NCBI RefSeq assembly: GCF_002204745.1
Contig: NZ_NIRR01000001.1
Location: forward strand, 310,001 to 374,000
Reading direction: 5' to 3'
DNA: 64,000 nt
Source of the DNA: Hymenobacter amundsenii
GTDB taxonomy: Bacteria; Bacteroidota; Bacteroidia; Cytophagales; Hymenobacteraceae
The notes below the pieces were generated by a model. That model searched no databases. It worked only from the letters and a program-made list of their open reading frames with translations, and was not told the DNA's origin. The position numbers and the translations under genes are program-made. Positions 42,066 to 49,249 of this stretch are shown here, in pieces. Every line of letters starts with the position of its first letter. Position 1 is the stretch's first letter.

Positions 42066-42184
42066 GCGGACGGAAAACGCAGTCAGTGTCCAGGTTCGTT
42101 CTGTTGAAACGCATCACCGCTTCTCCTATTTGGAGAGACAGAGGCCAATGACAGCAATCTGTACGCTGACTGCGAAACCGCTTT
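42064..42184. repeat. Long imperfect inverted repeat between convergent genes
   Basis: AAGCGG...CGCAGTCAGTGT (42064-42089) pairs with ACGCTGACTGCG...CCGCTT (42163-42184), enclosing about 70 bp. It includes both gene ends and may end transcription from both sides. Confidence 0.5.
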
Positions 42185-43625
42185 AAGCTTTGAATCGAGT
42201 AGTTGATAACGGAACAAAAGGGCCTGAGGAATTGGCAATTGATAGGAGGTCACTGAAAACGCCGCGCCTCATAGAGCAAGCGGCTATTACTTCATCAGTG
42301 GCCCCATTGCGGTGCTTGGCTACATCAAATAGAACGGTGTCTGCTGTGGGAGTGCCGTCTTCGTACTCGGCAATGTTGTAGTATTCGCCGCGCCAGAGGA
42401 AAACGATGCAGTCGGCGTCCTGCTCGAGGCTGCCGGACTCGCGGAGGTCGCTGAGGAACGGGCGCTTCTCGCCGCCGCGCTTCTCCACGTCGCGGGAGAG
42501 TTGGGAGAGGGCGATGACGGGAGCGTTGAGCTCCTTGGCCAGTTCCTTGAGGCCGCGGCTGATGCTGCCTACTTCCTGCTCGCGGTTGCCTTTGGTGTCG
42601 CCGCGCATGAGCTGGATGTAGTCGACCAGGACCAGGCTGAGGGGGTGCTGGGCGTGGAGGCGGGCGCACTTGGCGCGCAGCTGCTGGATGCTCAGGCCTG
42701 GGGTATCGTCGATGTGCAGCTGGTGGCCGTGGGTTTGGAGGCGCTGGGCTTGATGGCGGATATGGGCGACTTGCTCGAGGCCGCCGGGGAGGTTGCCGCG
42801 GCGTAGGTCGGAATTGGAGTAGCCGGGGACTTCGCTGGTCACCATGCGCTGCATGAGTTGCAGGGTGGGCATTTCGAGGCTGAATATGGCAGTGTGGTGG
42901 TTGTGGTCGAGGGCGGCGGTGCGGGCGAAGTGAAGCAGGGCGGCGGTTTTGCCCATGGAGGGGCGGGCGGCGAGGATGATGAGGTCGCCGGGCTGCCAGC
43001 CACCGGTGAGGCCGTCGAGTTGGGCGAGGCCGGTGGGAATGCCGGTGAGGCCGTGTTGGCCAACGGCTTTGCTGAGCAGGTCGAATGTGGGCTCAAAGGC
43101 TGCGGCGGCGGTTTGGCCGGGCTTGGTTTCGAGGGTGCGGTGGAGGGTGGTGAGGTGAGTTTGGGCGGTGGCTAGTAGCTCCAGTGGGTCGCGGCTGTCA
43201 TCGTAGGCGTAAGTGGCCAACTCGGTGCCGGCGCGGATAATGACGCGGCGGGCGTGCTGCTCCTGCAGGAGGCGGCAATGGGTTTCGAAGTGGGCGGCCG
43301 AGTTGATTTTGGAGGTGAGCTGGGCCACGAAGGCGGGACCGCCGATGCGCTGAAGGGTGCCGCGGTGGCGCAGCTGCTGCACGACGGTGAGCAGGTCGGC
43401 ATGGTCGCCGAGCTGCACCAAGTCGCGGATGGCCAGGTAAACTTGCTGGTGGGCGGTCAGGTAGAATACTTCCTCGGTGGGCAGGGTGGCCAGCAAGGTG
43501 CGCTGGGCATCGGCTTCGAGCAGGGCGGCGCCGAGTACAGCGGCTTCCAGCTCCAGGGCCTGCGGCGGCAAGTGGCTGGACTTAGTTGGCGCGGTGGCGG
43601 GGAAGCGTTGTAATTGAGAGGACAT
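42183..43625 (-). CDS. Replicative DNA helicase, DnaB family (element-encoded)
   Basis: A 480-aa protein. The N-terminal DnaB domain (ALELEAAVLGAALLE) is followed by the RecA-like motor: Walker A AARPSMGKTAALL, Walker B LVLVDYIQLM, the VIALSQLSRD segment and the arginine-finger region KHRNGATDE. It unwinds the fork, here probably for autonomous replication of the excised element. It lies 6 bp from the DnaD-like gene upstream, as in phage replication modules. A host dnaB would be expected elsewhere. The C-terminus is slightly extended. Confidence 0.93.
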   Translation of the reverse strand: MSSQLQRFPATAPTKSSHLPPQALELEAAVLGAALLEADAQRTLLATLPTEEVFYLTAHQQVYLAIRDLVQLGDHADLLTVVQQLRHRGTLQRIGGPAFVAQLTSKINSAAHFETHCRLLQEQHARRVIIRAGTELATYAYDDSRDPLELLATAQTHLTTLHRTLETKPGQTAAAAFEPTFDLLSKAVGQHGLTGIPTGLAQLDGLTGGWQPGDLIILAARPSMGKTAALLHFARTAALDHNHHTAIFSLEMPTLQLMQRMVTSEVPGYSNSDLRRGNLPGGLEQVAHIRHQAQRLQTHGHQLHIDDTPGLSIQQLRAKCARLHAQHPLSLVLVDYIQLMRGDTKGNREQEVGSISRGLKELAKELNAPVIALSQLSRDVEKRGGEKRPFLSDLRESGSLEQDADCIVFLWRGEYYNIAEYEDGTPTADTVLFDVAKHRNGATDEVIAACSMRRGVFSDLLSIANSSGPFVPLSTTRFKA

Positions 43626-43631
43626 GAGGGC

Positions 43632-44450
43632 TTAGCTCCAGCGGGTGGGGTCGGCGGGTTTGGGGGCAGTGCGGGCGCGGGCTGGGGTGGCTGAGTTGGT
43701 GCCAGCGATTTGGAATTGGGGACGGCGGCGCATCCAGCTGCGGAAAGCGGCTTGCCAGTCGGCCATGGGCGTTTTGCCGCTGACGCGCCAGCCGTTGCTT
43801 TGAAAGTGGTCGAAGAAGGCGGCGGCTTCGGTTTGGGCGTCGGCGCTGGCGGGGTGCTGCTCGGCGGCATAGGCCTGGACTTTGGCGAGAGTGGGCGGGG
43901 CATTGGGCCCTTTCTTCCGGGCATCAGCCGGTTTTTTAGTGGACTTCTCCTTTACAACTTTTTCAATGAGAGGAGCGGGTGCGGTGGCGTCAGCCACCTC
44001 TCTCTCTTTTATTGAAGTTGTAATTGAAGATGAAAATGAAGGGGTTGGAATTTGCTTATCCCCGGTGGTTGGCATTTGGTTGGGAGTTTGGTTAAGCAAA
44101 CGTGGATTTCCGCCCTTTTTGCCGGCTGTGGTACGTACTTGACGTAGGTTTTCATCTTTCACCATGCGGCGGCAAAACAGCGCGCCGTCGGTGTTGCGGC
44201 GGCTGGCCACGCCGTAGGTTAGCAGGGTGGTTAGAATTTGGTTGGCCGTTTGGTTATCCAAACCGAGGCGGCGGGCAATGACGGCATCGGGCATGGGCTG
44301 GCCGTTGACGAGGAGCACGCCGCGCTCGTCGCTGTCGTGCATCATCAACAGCAGCTCGAACCAAGCGCCGCGTTGGGCGAGGTCGAGGGCCTGGACGCCC
44401 TGGTCCTTGTGCCAGTCGCCGGGGTAGAATTGGATGGCGGGGAGTTTCAT
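43632..44450 (-). CDS. Phage-type replication protein, DUF1376/DnaD-like
   Basis: A 272-aa protein from ATG 44450, which overlaps the upstream stop (ATGA). The N-terminus MKLPAIQFYPGDWHKDQG and ALDLAQRGAWFELLLMMHDS (residues 1-50) are typical of DUF1376-like winged-helix phage replication proteins. A linker rich in K, E and P follows, and the C-terminus (ADAQTEAAAFFDHFQSNGWRV...WQAAFRSWMRRR) is the DnaD/DnaT-like helicase-loading tail. It likely recognises the element origin and loads the neighbouring helicase. Confidence 0.8.
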   Translation of the reverse strand: MKLPAIQFYPGDWHKDQGVQALDLAQRGAWFELLLMMHDSDERGVLLVNGQPMPDAVIARRLGLDNQTANQILTTLLTYGVASRRNTDGALFCRRMVKDENLRQVRTTAGKKGGNPRLLNQTPNQMPTTGDKQIPTPSFSSSITTSIKEREVADATAPAPLIEKVVKEKSTKKPADARKKGPNAPPTLAKVQAYAAEQHPASADAQTEAAAFFDHFQSNGWRVSGKTPMADWQAAFRSWMRRRPQFQIAGTNSATPARARTAPKPADPTRWS

Positions 44451-45034
44451 GCCAGCGGCGGCGTGGGCACAAATGGGAGGATGGTGGTCGTGGTGGGCTG
44501 CTCGAAGAGGTCGAGTTGGCGGTAGTCGGTGCACTTGCCACGGAGGGCGGCTTCGACTTCGGTTAAGGCGGTGGCCAGGGTGGCTTCGAGGAGGCCAGTG
44601 TAGGGGTAGGTGGCCAGCTCGTCGTCGAAGGATTGGTAGGGCGTAGTGAGGTTGAGCACGCGGCCGCCGGTGAGCTCACGCTGGCCGATAAGTGTGACGC
44701 CGCTTTGGTGTCGGCCCATGGAGAAACCGGTGACGGTGAAGGACTCGAAGATGGCGGGGAGTTCCTCGGCTTCGTCGGGCCAGTAGTCGGACGTTTCGGT
44801 TAGCTGCTCGGTGAGCAGGCAGAGATGCGGGACCAAGCGGCTTAGGGCGTGGGTGAGGTCGGGGTGGACCTGCTCGGCGCAGGTGAGGGCGAAGGCGCGG
44901 GGTGGGGCGTCGTCGGTGCGCTGCTCGGTGAACTCGCAGGATAGGTGCTGGTCTTTGAGCTTGGCCCGCTGGATGGTGATGATGGAAGTGGTGGCTTCTG
45001 GGCTATTGGGGCCGACGATGGTCAACTGATTCAT
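44447..45034 (-). CDS. Hypothetical protein, 195 aa, early operon
   Basis: No family is recognised. It is a beta-rich N-terminal half (TSIITIQRAKLKDQHLSCEF) and a helical C-terminal half (LEATLATALTEVEAALRGK), ending QLDLFEQPTTTT-type low complexity. The QLDLFEQP segment resembles the sliding-clamp binding motif (Q-L-x-L-F), so contact with the beta clamp is possible. It overlaps the replication gene by 4 bp. Confidence 0.55.
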   Translation of the reverse strand: MNQLTIVGPNSPEATTSIITIQRAKLKDQHLSCEFTEQRTDDAPPRAFALTCAEQVHPDLTHALSRLVPHLCLLTEQLTETSDYWPDEAEELPAIFESFTVTGFSMGRHQSGVTLIGQRELTGGRVLNLTTPYQSFDDELATYPYTGLLEATLATALTEVEAALRGKCTDYRQLDLFEQPTTTTILPFVPTPPLA

Positions 45035-45092
45035 GGTGCAGGAGGATTAGGCCGGCTTGATGGTCGGCAGTGGCAGGAGGGTGGGCATGGGC

Positions 45093-45383
45093 TTAGCGGC
45101 CCTGGCGGTGGTACCGGCGGGGAAACTGCTCAATGACGGAGCGGTAGAACCCCCATTCCTTTTCGTTGCGACGGATGCCTTTGAGGCGACCCTCGCGGCG
45201 GGCGCGGCGCACGGCTTCGGGGGTGAGGCCAAGGGCAGCGGCGGCCTGAGGCACGGTCAGAATGTCGTCGGGCAGCGCAGCTGGGGTGGCAGCTTTGATT
45301 CTTTCGGCTTCCTGCTTGAGCTGTTCAACGTCGGCTACCAGGGCGCGCCATTCGGCTTCGGGGATGATGAGGGCAACTTGCAT
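45093..45383 (-). CDS. HTH (MerR/excisionase-type) protein
   Basis: A 96-aa protein from ATG 45383. A coiled-coil N-terminus (EWRALVADVEQLKQEAERIK) precedes a helix-turn-helix of the HTH_17/excisionase type: DDILTVPQAAAALGLTPEAV and RRARREGRLKG. It may act as excisionase for the integrase or as an early regulator. It follows 45462-45854 in the same direction. Confidence 0.7.
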   Translation of the reverse strand: MQVALIIPEAEWRALVADVEQLKQEAERIKAATPAALPDDILTVPQAAAALGLTPEAVRRARREGRLKGIRRNEKEWGFYRSVIEQFPRRYHRQGR

Positions 45384-45461
45384 GGGAAAAGAATTAGAGG
45401 GTGAAACCATGCGGTGAATACATCCTCTATGCGGCCTGAGTGCCGTATTTTGGGCACTGGC

Positions 45462-45854
45462 CTACTGGCTGCGGGGAATGCGGCCCCGGATGCGCGGGGC
45501 AGGCACGGCAGCGGGCGGGGGCGCAGCGTCGGTGCGGTTGCGGCGCTGCCAGTCGTGGAGTTGCGAGAGTAGGATGCGGTCGCCGCGGCTGGACTCGCCG
45601 GCGACGTAGTGCATGCGGCGCGGGTGCGTGGTAGGGAGGCGCATGTAGTCGCGCAGGGTCTCGGGGTGCAGGTCGAGGTGGTCAGCGGCCCGGGGCACCG
45701 AGTAAGCCGGGTCGGGCGTGGGGGCGTGCTCGATTTGGCGGCGGGCTTCGGCAGCGCAGGCCTTCTCCAGGGACTCACGCACCCATGCGTGGTTGTCGGG
45801 CATGCGGACGGTGATGTGCAGGCCGTCGGGGGTGGTAGTGGTTAGCTCGGTCAT
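45462..45854 (-). CDS. HTH-containing hypothetical protein, 130 aa
   Basis: Starts at ATG 45854, overlapping the upstream stop by 4 bp. The middle (YSVPRAADHLDLHPETLRDY) is an HTH-like segment, followed by ILLSQLHDWQRR, as in element excisionases. N-terminal strands precede it (DGLHITVRMPD). The C-terminus is Pro/Arg-rich. Regulatory or excisionase role inferred from motif and position. Confidence 0.6.
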   Translation of the reverse strand: MTELTTTTPDGLHITVRMPDNHAWVRESLEKACAAEARRQIEHAPTPDPAYSVPRAADHLDLHPETLRDYMRLPTTHPRRMHYVAGESSRGDRILLSQLHDWQRRNRTDAAPPPAAVPAPRIRGRIPRSQ

Positions 45855-46237
45855 GGTTGCGGGGGCATGTAGCGCTCGGGGAAGAAGCAGCTGCCCTTGT
45901 AGGGCACCGGGGCTACGCCGGATGCTTTGCGGTGGGCAATGATGTGCTGCAGCTGCGTGAGTACCTGGGCGGCAGTGTCGGTGTCGAGTTCGTAACGCCA
46001 CAGCTCTATCCAGACGAACTCGCGGTGGGTCAGGTAGGGACTCTGGAGGACGATGCCCAATTCGTAGCGCTGGGTGGGCGTCGGACGGGGGTAGTCGGCG
46101 GTGAAGTCGTTTTGGGGGCAGGCCCGGATGGCGGCTTCCAAGGCCGCAGTAGCCGCGCGGGGCGCTTCGAGCAGGTAGGGAGCCGGTGGTAAGGGGCGAT
46201 GGGGGTAGTCCTGACTAGCTTTAATGAGGAGCATCAT
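45851..46237 (-). CDS. Hypothetical protein, 128 aa
   Basis: ATG 46237 chosen; 46243 is also possible. Middle part TPTQRYELGIVLQSPYLTHRE and FVWIELWRYELDTDTAAQVL are helical with aromatics. No family is recognised. It belongs to the early operon (overlap with the next gene). Confidence 0.5.
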   Translation of the reverse strand: MMLLIKASQDYPHRPLPPAPYLLEAPRAATAALEAAIRACPQNDFTADYPRPTPTQRYELGIVLQSPYLTHREFVWIELWRYELDTDTAAQVLTQLQHIIAHRKASGVAPVPYKGSCFFPERYMPPQP

Positions 46238-46264
46238 AATCAAAGGGGGCGTAAGGTGAGGGGG

Positions 46265-46489
46265 CTACTGATTGAGGAGGTTGAGGTCGTGCTGCACAGC
46301 TTGGCTACCGGCCTCTTTGATGAGTCGCACGGCCTGGGCGACGGCGGGATGGGCGGGCTTGGCCTTCTGCAAGGCCTTAGAAACGGCCGCATGGGACATT
46401 TTCAGCGAGCGGGCGATGCTGGAAATTGCGCCGTGGGGAAGCAACGTTCGCAGGTCGGCCGGCGTAGGAATGGTTTCAAGTGGTTGCAT
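46265..46489 (-). CDS. Small HTH regulator, Cro-like position
   Basis: A 74-aa protein with an HTH of the form HGAISSIARSLKMSHAAVSK (residues ~19-38). It is the first gene leftward from the control region and divergent from the CI-type repressor, as cro is from cI. Cro function is inferred from position. Confidence 0.65.
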   Translation of the reverse strand: MQPLETIPTPADLRTLLPHGAISSIARSLKMSHAAVSKALQKAKPAHPAVAQAVRLIKEAGSQAVQHDLNLLNQ

Positions 46490-46505
46490 TTTAGTTTTGT
46501 TCTGT

Positions 46506-46551
46506 TACCTTTGGGTACGGTGTCAATACTCAAATGTAGGTAATAGTTACC
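46506..46551. promoter_or_regulatory. Divergent promoters and operators between cro-like and CI-type genes
   Basis: TACCTTTG (46506-46513) is a perfect -7 box for the rightward repressor gene, about 50 bp before its ATG. On the minus strand TACATTTG (46531-46538) is a perfect -7 box for the early operon, with TTTG 21 bp upstream. The palindrome GGTAA-tag-TTACC (46539-46551) lies between the two boxes of the leftward promoter, and a related GTTACC...GGGTAC overlaps the rightward one. Confidence 0.7.
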
Positions 46552-46563
46552 AAATGTTACAAA

Positions 46564-47304
46564 ATGACTACACTGGAACGCAAAAAAATAAGCTCAGTTA
46601 GTCCTTTGCCGGAACTGAGCATGGCGGAACGGCTGAAGGTCGTGCGCCAGGCGCGGGGGCTGACGCAGCAGCAAATGGCTGATTTGCTGAACGTAGCAAG
46701 GCCTACTGTAGCTCAGTTGGAGGGCGGGCGGCACCAGCCAAGTAACGAGGTGCTGGAAACCATCGTGACAGAATTAAACATCAGCCGCAACTGGCTCTGG
46801 TTTAGCAGCGGCCCGATGGAGGACGAAGGTGCCCCCGGTGGGAATGTCATCCTGCTGGGCAAGCTTGCGCATGCCGAGTACATCGACTGCCCCTTTATTC
46901 CGGTGCCGGTTCGAGCGGGTTTTGTAGAGCTGATTGCTGCCGAAGGCGACTACGGCCAGTTTGAAACCATGCGGATTTACAAACCGAGCGCCGAGCTGCG
47001 CAAAGCCGGTACGCTGGTGTTCGAGATTGATGGGGATTCGATGGAGCCGCAGCTTCGCGCCGGCATGCTGGTGGCGGTGACGCCGATTCCCTTTGAGGAT
47101 ATTAAGTACACGGTGAGTGGGGTGTATGTGGCCACGTTTGGGCACCAACTCACGGTGAAGCGAATCAAAGACAACGACCTTATGACCAAGCGGCAGCTCG
47201 TGCTGCATTCTGACAACCCCAAAGCCGGCATGCTAACCGTGGCGGGGGAGGATATTCGCGGGTTGTGGAAGGTGGTGGATATTATTCGGGGTCGAGTAGA
47301 ATAA
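46564..47304 (+). CDS. CI/LexA-type repressor: HTH plus self-cleaving S24 peptidase
   Basis: A 246-aa protein. HTH_3 domain at residues ~20-75 (LTQQQMADLLNVARPTVAQLE). The C-terminal S24 peptidase has a cleavage site A118-G119 in PVRAGFVE, catalytic S159 in DGDSMEP and K199 in LTVKRIKD. DNA damage would trigger RecA-assisted cleavage and induction of the early operon. It probably binds GGTAA-type palindromes upstream of its own gene. It is the last gene before attR. Confidence 0.93.
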   Translation: MTTLERKKISSVSPLPELSMAERLKVVRQARGLTQQQMADLLNVARPTVAQLEGGRHQPSNEVLETIVTELNISRNWLWFSSGPMEDEGAPGGNVILLGKLAHAEYIDCPFIPVPVRAGFVELIAAEGDYGQFETMRIYKPSAELRKAGTLVFEIDGDSMEPQLRAGMLVAVTPIPFEDIKYTVSGVYVATFGHQLTVKRIKDNDLMTKRQLVLHSDNPKAGMLTVAGEDIRGLWKVVDIIRGRVE

Positions 47305-47312
47305 TTTCAGAG

Positions 47313-47351
47313 ACCGGGGAGACCGGGGAGACCGGGACACAGACCGGGACA
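47313..47351 (+). repeat. Right arm-site array: 2 x ACCGGGGAG and 2 x ACCGGGACA
   Basis: ACCGGGGAG at 47313 and 47322 (9-bp period), then ACCGGGACA at 47331 and 47343 (12-bp period), the same nonamer and period as the left array. It lies 52 bp before the attR core. Confidence 0.65.
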
Positions 47352-47402
47352 CTATTCTTTGAATATGCGTTATTGGGCCATTTATGGCGATTTACGCGGT
47401 CT

Positions 47403-47415
47403 CAGGAGGGAGCGC
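47403..47415 (+). other. attR: core CAGGAGGGAGCGC
   Basis: Exact copy of the tRNA-Asn 3' end at 17764-17776. It marks the right end of the element; the host sequence resumes here. Confidence 0.8.
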
Positions 47416-47423
47416 CAAGCTTT

Positions 47424-47453
47424 AGAAAGTCCGCCCTTCAAGGCGGACTTTCT
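47424..47453 (+). terminator. Original tRNA-Asn terminator, displaced
   Basis: AGAAAGTCCGCC and GGCGGACTTTCT form a perfect 12-bp stem just 9 bp after the attR core, the position expected for a terminator of the undisturbed tRNA gene. Confidence 0.8.
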
Positions 47454-47490
47454 TCGTTTTACGGCCATTTGGGGCACATCGACTAGTTTG

Positions 47491-47520
47491 CATAAGCCGG
47501 CATAAGCCGGCATATCCGGC
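47491..47520 (+). repeat. Short tandem repeat CATAAGCCGG
   Basis: Two exact copies plus a degenerate third (CATATCCGGC), in the spacer 47454-47695, where I see nothing else except the promoter region of the GAF gene. Confidence 0.6.
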
Positions 47521-47695
47521 TAACTCAGGCATAGCAGGAAAGGAGTAGCTAGTGGAATGGATGGCTAGCGCGTGTTGGTCTGGGCGAATTTCACTATTGG
47601 GGTCTGGGGCAGTCTGCATGGGGCATTTCCGTATGGTTATTTTCCGGCCGTTTTACTATCTTCCGCTCTTTACCACCTTTCCTCCTTTTGCCCGC

Positions 47696-48409
47696 ATGGC
47701 AACTCCTCCCCACCCCGCCCTGCCCAACGACGAATCCGCCCGGCTCCGGGCCCTGCGTTCCTTCGAGGTACTCGCCGCGCTGGCCGAGCCGGTATTCGAG
47801 GAATTTGTCGCGTTGGCCGCGCGCCTGTTTCAGGTGCCCATTTCGCTGCTCTCGGTAGTGGAGGAGACCGAGGTGCATTACCCGACCAATGTGGGCATGC
47901 CCGGCCATCGCCAGCAGCCGCGAGTGGAGGCGCTGTGCTCCACCGCCATTTCACTGGGTCATGCCGTGATTTATCACGATGTGATGCTGGAACATTACCC
48001 GGCTATTCCGGCCGAGGCGTTGCAAGCGGCTCAGAGAAACCATGTGCGCTTCTACGCCGGAGCGTTGCTGCTGCTGCCCGACCAGCGTCCGCTCGGTACG
48101 CTGTGCCTCATCAACCGTGAGCCCCGCCCCTTTACGCCCGATGAGCAGCGCATTCTGGAGCTACTCGCGGGTCTGGTTAGCAGCACTCTGGCCGTGCGCC
48201 ACCTCTACCGCACCCGCCCCGATGGAGACCGAGGCCACTGGGCACATCTGAGCGGTGAACTGCAGGAAGAAATCGGCTCCCTCAATGCGCTCGTGCGCTA
48301 CCTAAATGCCCGCAATGGCAGCGCAGTACCCGTGCCGGTGGCCTTTTTGGCCCAAGTGGAAGGCCGCATGCACGACCTGCAGCTGATGCTGGACACCCAC
48401 CGACGCTGA
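47696..48409 (+). CDS. GAF-domain protein
   Basis: A 237-aa soluble protein from ATG 47696; the frame extends upstream to 47552 but the residues there look non-coding. A GAF domain spans about residues 25-170: VFEEFVALAARLFQVPISLLSVVEETEVHY (in part), then RFYAGALLLLPDQRPLGTLCLINREPRPFTPDEQ. The C-terminus is helical. No output domain is attached, so it likely works with a separate kinase; the hybrid kinase lies two genes on. Confidence 0.85.
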   Translation: MATPPHPALPNDESARLRALRSFEVLAALAEPVFEEFVALAARLFQVPISLLSVVEETEVHYPTNVGMPGHRQQPRVEALCSTAISLGHAVIYHDVMLEHYPAIPAEALQAAQRNHVRFYAGALLLLPDQRPLGTLCLINREPRPFTPDEQRILELLAGLVSSTLAVRHLYRTRPDGDRGHWAHLSGELQEEIGSLNALVRYLNARNGSAVPVPVAFLAQVEGRMHDLQLMLDTHRR

Positions 48410-48602
48410 TACCGGACTAGGTGCGGCATCTGACGGCGCAGTTTACGACGCAAAAAAAATTCGCCTTTAAGCACCCTACTGCAACAAACAACGAACCACT
48501 GCCCCGGTTTGTGTTACCTCTCAACCAACGCCTGAAACGCCCCCTAAGCCCGGCGGCCAGACAGCTAGTTGCCTACCGACACGTCGGGCTTTATCCTGGA
48601 TT

Positions 48603-49094
48603 ATGATGAACGCAACCATCCGCAACGAGCAGAACCCGATGGCGGCAGAAATAGCCGAGTTTACCGCCCTGCTGCACCAGCAGGGGGTGCACGAGGCCCT
48701 TGGCTACCTGAACCGCCGTACACCCCACCGCTACACCGGTATCTACCGCTTCGATGAGGACATGCTGCGCAGCGAGGTGCTATTTGACCGGAAGATGGCC
48801 GACGTGCGGCAGGGCAACGACGCGCCGATGGCCGCCACGTACTGCTCCCTGGTGGGCCGTACTGAGGCACCGATAGAGATTCTGGACGCCACCCTGGACT
48901 TGCAGGCACTAGGTATCGAAACGCCGGTTATTTCTTACTGCGGTACGCTTATGCGCGACGGGCAGGGCCGACCCTTCGGAACGCTCTGCCACTATGATTT
49001 GCAGCGCTGCCAGGAGCGCACCAGCGACCAGCCCCTACTTGCCGCCGCCGCCCAGTTGCTATATGAGCGTATGTACCCGGAAACTGCGCAGTAG
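48603..49094 (+). CDS. Short GAF-like protein
   Basis: A 163-aa protein. The layout of a GAF domain is seen: RYTGIYRFDEDMLRSEVLFD, TYCSLVGRTEAPIEILDA, ISYCGTLMRDGQGRPFGTLCHYD. It keeps the G-T-L-C-H strand of GAF. It lies between another GAF gene and the hybrid kinase, all in one direction. Ligand unknown. Confidence 0.75.
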   Translation: MMNATIRNEQNPMAAEIAEFTALLHQQGVHEALGYLNRRTPHRYTGIYRFDEDMLRSEVLFDRKMADVRQGNDAPMAATYCSLVGRTEAPIEILDATLDLQALGIETPVISYCGTLMRDGQGRPFGTLCHYDLQRCQERTSDQPLLAAAAQLLYERMYPETAQ

Positions 49095-49249
49095 GTCTGG
49101 GCGCGCCCGGCGGGGTGGCCGTACCCGCTTACTAGTTAACAAGGTCGATCCTTTAGAAGAGACGTAGCCCAGCCACTCCCCTCGCACTATTTGAATTCGT
49201 TTGCGGCCACGGATGTAGTTACCCTTCCAGCGTCCGTTTACCTTTGCCT

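Larger units (their letters stand above)
17764..47415. mobile_element. Integrated phage-derived / satellite-like element carrying a defence island, ~29.7 kb
   Basis: Limits are the 13-bp direct repeats at tRNA-Asn. It has a tyrosine integrase beside attL, a CI-type repressor beside attR, divergent early genes with DnaB helicase and a DnaD-like protein, a PD-(D/E)XK nuclease operon, a holin/endolysin-like pair and umuDC. Cargo includes chromate resistance, HNH nuclease, an ATPase/DUF4325 pair and a type I RM operon with a PrrC-like gene. I find no capsid, portal, terminase, protease or tail gene and no conjugation genes. It could be a phage satellite, a remnant prophage or an unknown integrative element. 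Confidence 0.8.

Noticed and set aside
17929..47415. Conjugative (ICE) character
   Set aside because: No relaxase, coupling protein, VirB4 or Tra-like gene was found; replication, repressor and lysis-like genes point to phage ancestry.
47491..47520. Start of a CRISPR array
   Set aside because: Repeats are 10 bp, directly adjacent without spacers, and no cas gene is near. No CRISPR array was seen anywhere in the window.
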